Positions 46,666 through 58,600 of a stretch of 64,000 nucleotides of DNA are shown here, piece by piece. The notes under the pieces are model-generated. The model saw nothing but the letters and a program-made list of their open reading frames with translations, was not told the origin of the DNA and ran no database searches. Numbering within the stretch: the stretch's first letter is position 1; every line of letters starts with the position of its first letter. A program made the translations under genes and the position numbers. The stretch lies in contig SADC01000925.1 in the NCBI GenBank assembly GCA_004194705.1, positions 1-64,000 on the forward strand. Direction: 5' to 3'. The stretch is from Ditylenchus dipsaci. Its lineage: Eukaryota > Nematoda > Chromadorea > Rhabditida > Anguinidae.

Positions 46666-49600
46666 ATGTCCATTTCTCAACATGGCAAACAACAGAAACA
46701 AAGGAACAGTAGCAGTACGAACGGTAACAGCACCACTAACAAGAAGAATCAGGGTCTTTCAACCGCGGCCGTCTATCCCATTATACAACCGAAAGTACAG
46801 AAGACAAGTGTGCTGCCTGAGGTAGCATCCAATAATGTGGCCAATGATCTGGCTAGCCGAATTTCTTCAATCAGAGGGCAATGTGTCAGACCTAATCCTG
46901 TTGTGTAAGTTTTGCATTTATAAGCTAATAAAAGACCCGGGTTGACAGCGAATTTCTAAAAATTGACCTTGAACCTTAATCTATTTTAAAAACATCTCTG
47001 CGCCATTCGACGCAAAACAGTCGATGTAGTTGTGGAAAAAACTGCTACAAGCTGAAAGTAAGCCTACCAAAAAAATATTACGGCCCATTGCAAGTGGTAA
47101 AAACCACAGGGGAAACCAAGGCATTTGGCATGGATTTTGAATTGCCTTGGGGTCCAAGGTATGGTCACAGATTCAAAATTCTACTTGCGGACTTTTTCAC
47201 AAGTCCGCATTTCACATTTTGTTCACAATTCACTAGAATTTAACTTTCTAAACATAAGTTCTGAATACAGCGGCAATACCATAAAGATCGTTTCCTTCTC
47301 GCAGCTAGGCTACTCCAAAATCACGCAACTAGGTTTTTCCTCGGCCTTGCTGTACGCCTTGATGTGCCAAATTATACAATTATACTTTTTTTAGTGAACA
47401 CACCATTGTCACTTCGGTTGCCGAGTTTGTGAGCGAAGTGATCCCTCAGGGTAATGCTCAGTCCATCGCTCAGAGCGAACTCATCTACTGGGTCAAGATC
47501 CAGAAATGTTCTTGTGGTGGTCATATTCAACCATCCTCAAAACATCAAACAAGTAATACTTTTAGAGTTCCGCAGCAGAATGTCAACTTTTGTGATGGTG
47601 GTTGGTCTGGCGCGTGGATACCAAGTCTGGATGATGCTGGTTGGTCTAGTGTTTCTTGCTGCATAATTTAATTTTTTTTCCTTTCTAGGAAAACGGCGAG
47701 TGCGAAGAGGTCATCTCAGAACGAAAAGGACCTTTGAAAGTTGGCCATATGCTACCATTCACTACGAATGGCAACGACAGGTCTGTTTTCCCTAAGGTTG
47801 GCCAATGGTATTAATACCAGTATTAATACCGGTATTTCATTAATAAAAGACTGTATGTGGAAGGTCGGTATTTTAAAATTGGTTAAAAATGTTTTTTTCG
47901 AAGGGGGACCAAGTCAAAAAGTGAAAGGTTATCAAAAAATTCGAAAATTTCAAGTTTTTCGTACGATATGTATGCGTATACGCGGATAATACCAGGTCGT
48001 CGAATAAGTTCGCAGTCCAACCCATTTTAGGTCCTAACTCTTTGGTGGGTTGCAAAAAGATTTTTATATAAATCACGAATTTTGTCTTGTGATGGGTTTC
48101 ACTAAATTACTCAACATCATTTAGCGAAACCCATCACAAGACAAAATTCGTGATTTATATAAAAATCTTTTTGCAACCCACCAAAGAGTTAGGACCTAAA
48201 ATGGGTTGGATTGCAAACTTATTGGACGACCTGGTATATGATAGTATGCGAATAGTATGCGCAAATAGTGTATGGTACGAAAAAATAAAGAAATTCACTT
48301 TTTTTCACCTTCATGCCTTGGTCCCCTCTTAACCATTTGGTAACAAAATACCGAAAGATACCGGTTTCCGGTATTAATACCGGGAAAACAAAATACCGGT
48401 ATTTTGCCCAACCCTAGTTTTCCCCCAAGGACTAGCCAGTAAGCCACGGCTTTTTTCATAAAAAACTAGTTTCCCTAATTTCCGCCCTTTAAAATAATGT
48501 TCTTGGCATTGTGTTTTTGACCAAATTTTCGAAGACTGCTCTGAAACAAATCACCCCTCATTTTGTAGCCAGAGAAAAGCGCTACAAACGGTAGATTACT
48601 TGCTTGAAAAAGTCATCTAAAAAAAGCCAAGAACACATTGCAGATACAGGACGGTTTTGTATCAATGGGAGGGAGCATTTGGTACTAATACAGTACCCAT
48701 TCACATTTTTTCCAATACCCCTGGTAATTTTTGTTTCGTAAAAAACCGAATAAGTCACCAGAGTTTAAAAAAACAGTTTGCCGAGATATGACCAAATGTG
48801 GAGTGCTAAGATTTCAAAATGACGACCATCCTATCATATCTTGGCAACCCGACACCTTTTTAACAAGTTTGCTATCATGTTCAGATTCCAAAAAAATGTT
48901 AGCTATTAGGTTTTGCAAAAATTACGAATAAATGTGTACTACAGTCAAACCTCGATATAGTGGCCCGCCGATATAGTGGCCCCTTCAATATAGTGGCCCC
49001 CTGAGCTCGATTTGGTTGGTTAAATCTAAAATCTAGATAAATGTACCCCCAATATAGTGGCCCCAGGCCTGGTCCGCGCTAATTAAAAACCCTCAATATA
49101 GTGACCCCCTCGAAGTACTCGCTGCTGCCATTCACGAAGTGATCCGATGTCGACGGCTCCAGCTTCCCCTTGCACATCTTTGAACCGGATTTCATGGCGA
49201 TCCTTGAACTTCTCAAGCCATCCTCTGCTCGCTTCAAAATTAATGATACCAAGCTGAGCTGCTATAGCCAGGACCTTTTCCTGAAAATAGAGCAGTATCT
49301 CTATCACAAGTAAATCAAAAAATTAAGCAAAATCTCACCTGCAACAAATCCCCGCATACTGGAGTGTTTTGACTACGAATCTGCTATGCCAAATGACAAG
49401 CGCTTTTTCTAATTGATCATAATTGCCTAACTTGAGACGCGCACGCTTTGCTTGACTTCCATTATTGATTGGCGCCAGAATCGCTTCTTTTATGATTTTT
49501 TGAATGGTGACTCTTGAAATACCAAAATCTTTGGACAGTTGTTGCTTTCCCTTATTAGCGGACGCTTCAGTTATTGCCTTCTTCTCCACTAATGTAATAG

Positions 49601-52600
49601 CACGACGTTTTATTAGAGTAGACATTTAAAATACTTGAAACATCAAGGATTTACATTTACCAAGAATAAACTATAGATATGAACCATAGATCAAAGAAGG
49701 CGTTTTTTAAAAGCACCCTTATATAGAGAAACCTCGATATAGTGGCCCTACAAGTTTGGGAGGAATTGGAATTCCAATATAGTGGCCCCCAATACAGTTG
49801 CCCCTTCGATATAGTGGCCCCCTAGGCCTGTTCCCGAGGGGGCACTATATCGGGGTTTGACTGTACTGTTAAAAACACAAAATTTAAAAAATGCCGTGGC
49901 TAACTGGCCATACACCAATTTGTGCAGCTTGGAGCAAACAAAATTTTGTGTGTTCAGGTTTCGAGATCACAGGCCCCTGTTTGCATTAGTGGATGGCAAT
50001 CCCATGTCTTCAACATCACAGGAAAACAAGTTTTGCTCGGTGTCGTTTGTGTCGCTAAAGCGTGGCAAGACAGTGCACACGCTCGAGTTTGACAATCCAA
50101 TTGTAGATATTGAAAGCTCATCAGAGTGAGTATTATTATTGTAACAATTGTCAACAATCATGAACTATTGGCAGGTGCCTTCTCATTGTATTCAACGAAA
50201 GTATTGTGATCTGTGACCACGAAAGCCTGTGCCAACGACACTGTGTTGTGGTGCCTGCCCCTGAAGACTCCCTACTCATTCCTTGCTATGCTCTCTCGGA
50301 TAACCTATTGGCGTTTGTGGAGAATAAGGTTTCATTTTTAATATATAGCAGTTTGTAAAATTAGGGGACTCCTTTTTGTTATCTTTTATGTCGTGACTTG
50401 CAGGTCCCATTGCAGGTTCCGAATTTAAAAAAAATAGTGTTAGGCGAAATCCTTCTTTTCAAGTTGAAATCAGTTGTTTCAATCCGAAAAATCAACCCGG
50501 ATATCGCTGCTTTACCATTTAACTACGGAGTCCACCAAAAACTTTCAATATTTTTCCTTACTTATTTTTGGAAAGTTGCCCAACTAGCTTATTCGTTTGG
50601 GATACATGGGGTGCATAAAGTTTCTAAATTGTTTGATTTTTTCGAATTTCTTATTTATTTATTATTTCCAAATTAATTTTGATTACAGCTAAACAAAGCA
50701 GTGCAGTCTTGTGGTGGCACTCTTCCAGAAGAAGAGCTTAGCTATGGTGGTCAAGTTATGAGCGCAGCCAAGGTGATTTCATCAATTGTTTAATGAATGT
50801 GGTTATTTTAACAGATTTCAGACCATTTCCAAAACAGTGTCTTCAATTAGCGAGTCCTTCGTGTCGTCTTTCAGCTCCATACCTCAAAACAACAAAAACA
50901 ACTCTAACGAAATAAGCAACTCGGGTATCGTTAGTGTCATCAATGTAAATAGTCTGCCTCAAGCAAATGAATCCGTGAGTCACCTTTGTACGAAAAGACT
51001 GGCAAGTAGGCACGGGTTTTTTTATATTTGTCATGTTTTTGAAAAATAGCCATTGATGTGTAAATTCTGGCAGCTACATTGGGAATTCAAATCACAGGGC
51101 ATGATTTAAAATGGAATGCGTGTAAGATCCCAAATTTAAATTGTCATATAATATTTTGTGGTCGGATAATACTTTTGGTAAAAATGAAACTACAGGATCC
51201 TCCAAATATGTGGCACTTTTTGTTTTGCCCATATCTCTTCGAATTTATCGAGTTTTGAAAATGTGTTTTTTTTTGTTTCTATAGCCAACTCTCCGAGCAA
51301 CTTATTGGCACTACGTTGATTATTTTTCGTTAATGTTGTCATCATTTCCGGTCCTGTTAAAATTTGTGTTTGATTTTTGGTTCAAAATGAACTGAATGAA
51401 TGAGCGCTCCCGGTTCCAGAGAATTCGTTCCATCTTCGTAGATTTGCTCATTCTATGGTGTTCTGGCGTGTCTTTAGTTTTTTTTCAATGCTCGACTCGC
51501 AACTCATGCAGGCGACCCATGCATTCCATATCAGATCACAGTCCAAACATTTTGTTCGATTTAATTCATTTTCAACCAAAAATCAAACACAAATTTTAAC
51601 AGGAATGGAAATGATGACAACATTAACGAAAAATAATCAACGTAGTGCCAATAAGTTGCCCGGAGAGTTGGCTATAGAAACAAAAAAACATCTTTTCAAA
51701 ACTCGATAAATTCGAAGAGATATGGGCAAAACGAAAAGTTTGGAAGACCCTGTAGTTCTGAGCATGGGTTTAAATACAAAAGAAACTAAGATCACAAACA
51801 AGCTTACCGTATTTCCTGTAATAAGGCGGCACCCTCTAATAAGGCGGCACCCCAACTTCGAGGTCTATATCTCGAAGCAGAGTAAATATTTTGGTTATCT
51901 GTTTGATGCGTTTTCTTAACTCCCACGAGCTCTACCGATTCTAATTTTTAGATTTTGTTGAGCACCCGAAAATCTCGAGATTGAATTCAAATTTTTCGGA
52001 TTTTCAGGGGTTTGAAAAATAAGGCGGCATGCCGCCTTATTACAGGAAATACGGTAATTTATTTTTTCGAATTAATTTTGACAAAATTGCAAAACTGTAG
52101 CCAAAATTATAAAAAAAATGGATCAAATTGAATTTCCCACCAAAAGTGTGAAATTCCCCACCAAATTACTGAATTTCCCACCAAATTTTTAAAAGGACCA
52201 TATCTCAGTGTTTTTTTTATCATTTTTTTATTTTTTTCAGACCAGCATGCAGCCCTACTCTTCTAGTTTCTAATGAGCCATCAACCAAACTGTCGTAATT
52301 TAAAAAAACATTGAGAAAAAATAGTTTACATAAAACAAGAAGTTGTTTTATAAAAACCAACTTTTCTCAATGTTTTATGAATTTTAACAATTTGTTTGAT
52401 GGCTCATTAGAAACTAGAAGAGTAGGGCTGCATGCTGGTCTGAAAAAAATAAAAAAATGATGAGAAAACACTGAGATATAGGTCGTTTTAAAAATTTGGT
52501 GGGGAAATTCAGTAATTTGGTGGGGAATTTCACACTTTTGGTGGGGAAATTCACTTACAGCCAAAAAAATTGGATTGGCCAATTTATTTATCGGTTGACT

Positions 52601-55600
52601 GCTTTGGTCAATTCGCTATTAGAATACTTTAGGGGGAACGGCTACGATTTTTCACAAATTCTGCTTTGTTACTTGCGATCCCGAGAAAGCTGTCATCAGA
52701 AAAAAGCTATTCATGAATGCGTTGATGGTTTAAAAACATCATGATTAAAAAAAACCTGTGGTTTACTGTACACCCGAGACTTACTGTCCTTACACCTGTT
52801 TTTAAATCGGTTTATTAAATACTCAATTCAGGCAAATTTGTTGCAACATTACATGGCCCACTTCATGGCCCATGACTCTGCTGCTATTGGCTATCTTGCC
52901 TTTGGGAATGGAGGACAACTCTTGGTATTTATTTATTGCTGTTAACTATACGGTCAATTTTGACCAACAATCTATTTCCAGCTGACCAGCACTCAAACCT
53001 CTACAGTTTTCCACATTTTCTTGCTACATCCGCATCCAACCTCTCCGAAACTCGGCTCCGTTCAACACATTTACACCTTAAATCGCGGCAATTCTGCTGC
53101 TAAAGTAAGGGTTTCATGGTTCAATATGGTAGTTTTGATAATTCATGCATGCGATTCAGGTACTCCAAAGTGCATTCTCAGCTGACAACCGTTGGCTGGC
53201 CATATCCACCAATCACGGCACCACTCACTTATTCGCTATTTCTCCTTTCGGGGTCCAGTCAGCTCCAGGACTCACTGCGGCAAGTTTGTAAATAAAGAGA
53301 GTCGATTTGAAAGGACTGCCGGTTTCACCTCCTCCGAGCAAATGTCCAAGCAGTTGCACCACTCACACAATGGCCAACAACACATTAATGGAGCAGCAGT
53401 AGTGGCTAAAGCGATTCCCTCTCCACTAGCTTTCAAGTAAGTTTTAGATCGAGATTGTCGCAAGGAATGTGACATGTTTATTACAGGGATCATCCAGCAG
53501 TTGTTGCTAACGCGACTATGAGCAAAACGGTTGTTAATCCTCGTCTCACTTACTACACAGCACCAATTGTTTTGTCTTCGCTGGTAAAAACTTTTTTATA
53601 CAAAAATAAATATCTAAAAGCTTGGCTAAAGTTAAAAAAAAAGCACACCCCACTCAACTAAAAAATAGACCCTCAGTCCTTCTGCCGGTAAAAGATCAAC
53701 TGATCAACTTGAAAAGTTTCTTACTTACGTACGTACTTACGTACGGCTCTTGTACGGATTTTTCAACTTGGTTTCTAATAAAACAAAGCCTAGAATTTAA
53801 TTTAAGGTATGGTTTTGTTAGAAACCAAGTTGAAAAATCCTTACAGTCAAACCTCGATTTAACGACCCCCACCTCAAGTTCGTTCCCACCTAGGTTCCGA
53901 CACTTTTTTAAGCTGATTTTAAAGAGCTTTTTCAGTTCTGTTTGCACAGTCTGGTCGCAAATATTGCGAGGATTCCAATTTTGCCGATAGTTATTCGAAA
54001 ATCTGAAGTTTTTGCTTTTAAACAAGCAAAACCTCGATTTAACGACCCTCTAAATTTTAAAAGGAGGGTCGTTCAATCGAGGTTTCGCTTTTTTAAAATC
54101 CAAAACTTTAGGTTTTGACAAACGATCGGTGAAATCGGAATCCTTGCGATATTTATGACCAAACTGTGGAAACAGAACTGACAAAGCGCTTTTAAAATCA
54201 GCTTTAAAAAATGTCGGACCTTAAGTGGGAACGAACTTGAGGTGGGGGTCGTTAAATCGAGGTTTGACAGTATTCGAAAAAAAATTTGAATTCTCGTGCA
54301 CCACCCTTATTAACGTGGGCATGCCTCTTCAAGCTGATTTTTTTGAATCTCAAAAAAGAAGCGTGCATTGCTTATTGGTATATGTTTAATTCAGTGGGTG
54401 TGTTATAAGCACTTCGATCAAGTATATCAGTTAAAGTCACGGTCAAAGGCAAGGGTTGGCCACACACAAAGTTCCGATCAAGGCAATATCGGGTCGAGAT
54501 TAACCTGCAAGTCAATCAAGTTAACCAATAACCTCGGCTTTAAAGGGGGGGGAAGCCATTTAGGTTTGAAAAAGTGGCTTCCATGGCGGAGTGCGTAAGT
54601 GCTCGCGTTTTTTGGCAAAATGGTGTTTTTTGGTGTTGCAGGTTCAATCCCACGTAGCGGCACACTATTTTTTTTGGCTTTTTGGGCAGTTTAAGGTAAT
54701 TAGACTTTTTTGACGCCAGAATCGGGATCAGCGACCCAAATTACCTCTGAACTAGTGATGGAAATATTGAAATTTCGGGACTACCGGGACGGGACTTTAA
54801 AAAAATTTCGAGACCGGGACCGGGACTTTTCAAAAATTTTGCCGGGACCAGAAAAAGTTTCGTTCGGGACTTCTAATACAGTCAACTCTCGATAATCCGT
54901 CACTCGCTAATCCGTCACTCTCGGTAATCCGTCACCTTCGTGACACTTTGTTTGGTTTTGCCTTAAATAAATAAGGCTAATCCGTCACTCGCTAATCCGT
55001 CACTCTTGATTATCCGTCACCCCACGGCCGGTCCCAAGGGGTGACGGATTATCGAGAGTTGACTGTAAAAGCATTGTTTCAAAAAACTTCATTTCAAAAT
55101 ATTACATCACAAAAGAGCTAGTAGCGTGGATTCTTGTTCAAAAAAATTAATTTTTCCGCATGCTCTGGAGAAAGATTTGAACGCCTGTAGTCGTATACAT
55201 CCCGCGCCACCGAGAATAGCTGTTCACTTGGTACGCTTGTAGCTGGAGCTGATAAGTAGCGACGAGCTATTTTCGCTAGCACAGGAAATGAACCTTCGTT
55301 TTTCTTTAAAAAGTTGAGTTAATTTTAGTTTTTGAAAGACTAGAGACGAAGAAAGACGAAAGACTTGAAAGACGAAAGACAAGAGAAAAAATTTCACGAA
55401 AGCGAAAGATTGATAAGAAGAATAATGATAAATTGGCGAAAAAGCTAAAATGTGTAAATTTCTTGACAATGAAATAAATAAAAAAGTCCCGAAATTTTTT
55501 CGATTTTCGAGACCGGGACTTTTACTCTGAAAGTTCGGGACCACCGGGACGGGACTTTGGCAAAAATTTCTTCGGCGGGACGGGACTTTCGGGACCGTCC

Positions 55601-58600
55601 CGTCCCGCTTCCATCACTACTCTGAACTGGCCAAAAAAGCCAAAAAAAATAGTGTGCCCCTACGTGGGTTTGAACCTGCAACACCAAAAAAACACCATTT
55701 TGGGCCAAAAAACGCAAGCACTTACGCACTGCGCCATGGAAGCCACTTTTTCAAACCTAAATGGCTTCAATCCCCCCCCCCTTTAAAGGGGGGGGACTTC
55801 TACGGCTACTTTTTGACATCGACTGCTACTTCACTTCACATGCATTTTTTCAAGGAGTCAGTCGTTTCGCCCCCTGTTCATTTTGCCCCCTGTATCGTTT
55901 CGCCCCCTGTATTGTTTCGCCCCTAGTTCATTCATAGTTCATTTTGTATTGTTTCGAAATTATTTATCCTCGAAATTCAAATTCGCGCCATGTACGCCGT
56001 CGAAATTGTGGTAGAACTCATATAAAGGGCTCATATAACTCACATATAGGGTTGTCGAGTTTCGAGTCTTTTCGAGGCCTCGAGAGGACTCGAAATTTGT
56101 TTTGTTTTCCCATACCTAGAATTAAAAAGTAGATGTGGGTCATCAATATCAGATTTGCATTTTTCCGACGAAAAACAGCCTTAAAAAATTTCGAGTCCTC
56201 TCGAGGCCTCGAAAAGACTCGAAACTCGACAACCCTACTCATATTTAAAGGGTCAGCCCTTATCCCGGACCATGTACCCCAAAGGGGCTTCCTATTGAAA
56301 TAGGTTGCCTGCCGAAGGCAGGCATGTAGAAATTCTAAAAAGTCAAAAAGTTCTCTGTTTTTTCTCTGTTTTATGTTACCTTGCCAATAAAACTTGTTTT
56401 CTTTGATCTCAATTTAATTCAGCTAATGACCAAACTTATGAAAAATCAATTATCGCTAACTTCGTGAACTAGGGGGCGAAACAATATAGGGGCGAAACGA
56501 ACAGGGGGCGAAACGATGCGTACCCTTTTTTCACATATTTTGTTTTCTTATGTTATTTTGTTAGCGAGGTGTTTTTAGTGGAGTTTCACCTTATATTTGG
56601 TGTAATTTTCTCAAAAATTATTTTTAATCAGGATGTTTGACCACTCAATTGATAGAGAAATAACTCAGCTACAAAACGATCTAAAAACATCTGAGATAGA
56701 AAAACAAAATATGTGAAAAAAATGCATGTGAAGTGAAGTAGCAGTCGATGTCAAAAAGTAGCCGTAGAAGTCTCCCTTTTAAGCGTGACTTCGAGTTTGA
56801 ACGCCTGTGCCTGGCCGAGATGTAATTTTCGCCGAAATTTTGATACTTTGGAGATTTACGTTTATTTTAAAACCTGAATTTGACCCTTTTTATACTATTT
56901 TTTATACTGATATTTCTAAGCCAAAAGTTCTAAAAGATACAAAAACCATAATATTTGACCCTGAAACTTGAAAATTTCTCAAATTATAAATTTGTTTGTA
57001 GGCGAAGATCAAACAAAGGATGCTCTCAGCTGAAAACTTGACTGCCTGGGCATCTGACAACACTCCCTCCCTTCTTTCTTCTGCAGCTTCTCGTCGAAAT
57101 CATCGCCAGGGTAGTGGTCACTTCTTCAGCGATACTAGTCGTCGATTGGCAGTTGCCTTTGGCAGTTCTTTTGGAGAACAGTCGAGAAATAGCAACAGTC
57201 TTTGTGTGTTTACTATGAATGCTGAAGGTGTGCTGACTGAACACAGGATGGATGTGCGCAGAGAGCGACACAACTCTTCTGGAAGCACCTCTTCTCTGAA
57301 TGTAGTGGAGCCCCTTTCCTCCTCTCCAATTAACTCAGGCATCATGCACACCAACATGGTCAGCAATAAAATGCCTGGTCAGCATGATGCACCTGTTCGA
57401 GCCAAAGTTACCCCACTTTTCAATGGACTCTAAAAAGGTGAGTTGCATTGTTAAATTTGATTGAGAATTAATTCGCAAATGTGATCAATGATGCTAAAGT
57501 TAACACAACGTGTCATGAAGCTTGATAGTCGGTGTAATACTGAACAAATTGGTAATACCTGCAATACGAACAACAAACTGTAACACAAATAATTCAGCAT
57601 ATCTAAAGGGATGAGCTTTTTTAACTATTTGCGGCAAATAGTTACAAATTTTTCGCATTTGAAAAATAGTCACAGCCTGTATCTATTTTGAACTTTGTAA
57701 CTATTATTGCAACTATTTCTCGCCACGAAAGTAATAATGTAAAGAAAAAAGCTACAGCGTGTAACTATTTTTCTCTTTGCTGTAGTTTCTCGGCACGAAA
57801 TCAGCAATTTGAAAAAAATTACTTCAATTTGGTCAATTTTGTAAAAATTTCAGGGGTAGGCGAAAACCAGATGGCTCAGGACCCACTCTAGAATGGCCAA
57901 AAGACAAAATAACTGTTTTTTGGGGGTTCACTAAAGGGGGTGAACTTTGCACGAAAAATCGATTGAGCGGATCAGAATTCCAATCGCTCAGAATTGCACG
58001 TTGTTCCACTTTGAACCACCCTTAACTAAGTTTCTAAGCGATTAAGCCCATCTGACTGGAATTCTGATCCGCTCAATCAATTTTTTGCGAAAAGTTCACC
58101 CTCATTAGTAAACCCTCAAAAAACAATTATTTTTGTCTTTTGGCCATTCTGGAGTGGGTCCCAAGCCATCTGGTCTTCGCCTAACCCTGAAATTTTCACA
58201 AAATTGACCAAATTGAATTATTTTTTTTTAATTGCTGATTTCGTGCCGAGAAACTACAGCAAAGACGAAAATAGTTACACGCTGTTACTATTTTTTTAAA
58301 TTATTACTTTCGTTGCGAGAAATAGGTACAAGAATAGTTACCAAAGTCAAAATAGTTATAGGCTGTAACTATTTTTCAAATGTAAAAATTTGTAACTACC
58401 GTATTTCCTCTAATAAGCGCGCCCCTTCTAATAAACGCGCCCCTTGACTTTGAGAGTTTGTATCTCAGAGCAGAATTTTTTTTCGATCTCTTCTTTTTTA
58501 CATTTTTTTTAACTCCCACGAGCTCTACCGATTCTGTTTTTTGGATTTTAAATTTTTGCCTGAAAACATCGAGATCGACCTCAAATTTTTCCGATTTTCG

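Larger units (their letters stand above)
54753..55619 (-). mobile_element. hAT-like element with CCGGGACGGGAC ends
   Basis: A perfect 8-bp duplication CTCTGAAC flanks it (54745-54752 and 55620-55627). The ends are TAGTGATGGAAATATTGAAA and CCGCTTCCATCACTA. CGGGAC occurs many times at both ends. The interior holds a hATC domain remnant on the minus strand and a later pogo-like MITE insertion (54879-55065). It sits in a BCAS3 intron. Confidence 0.9.
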
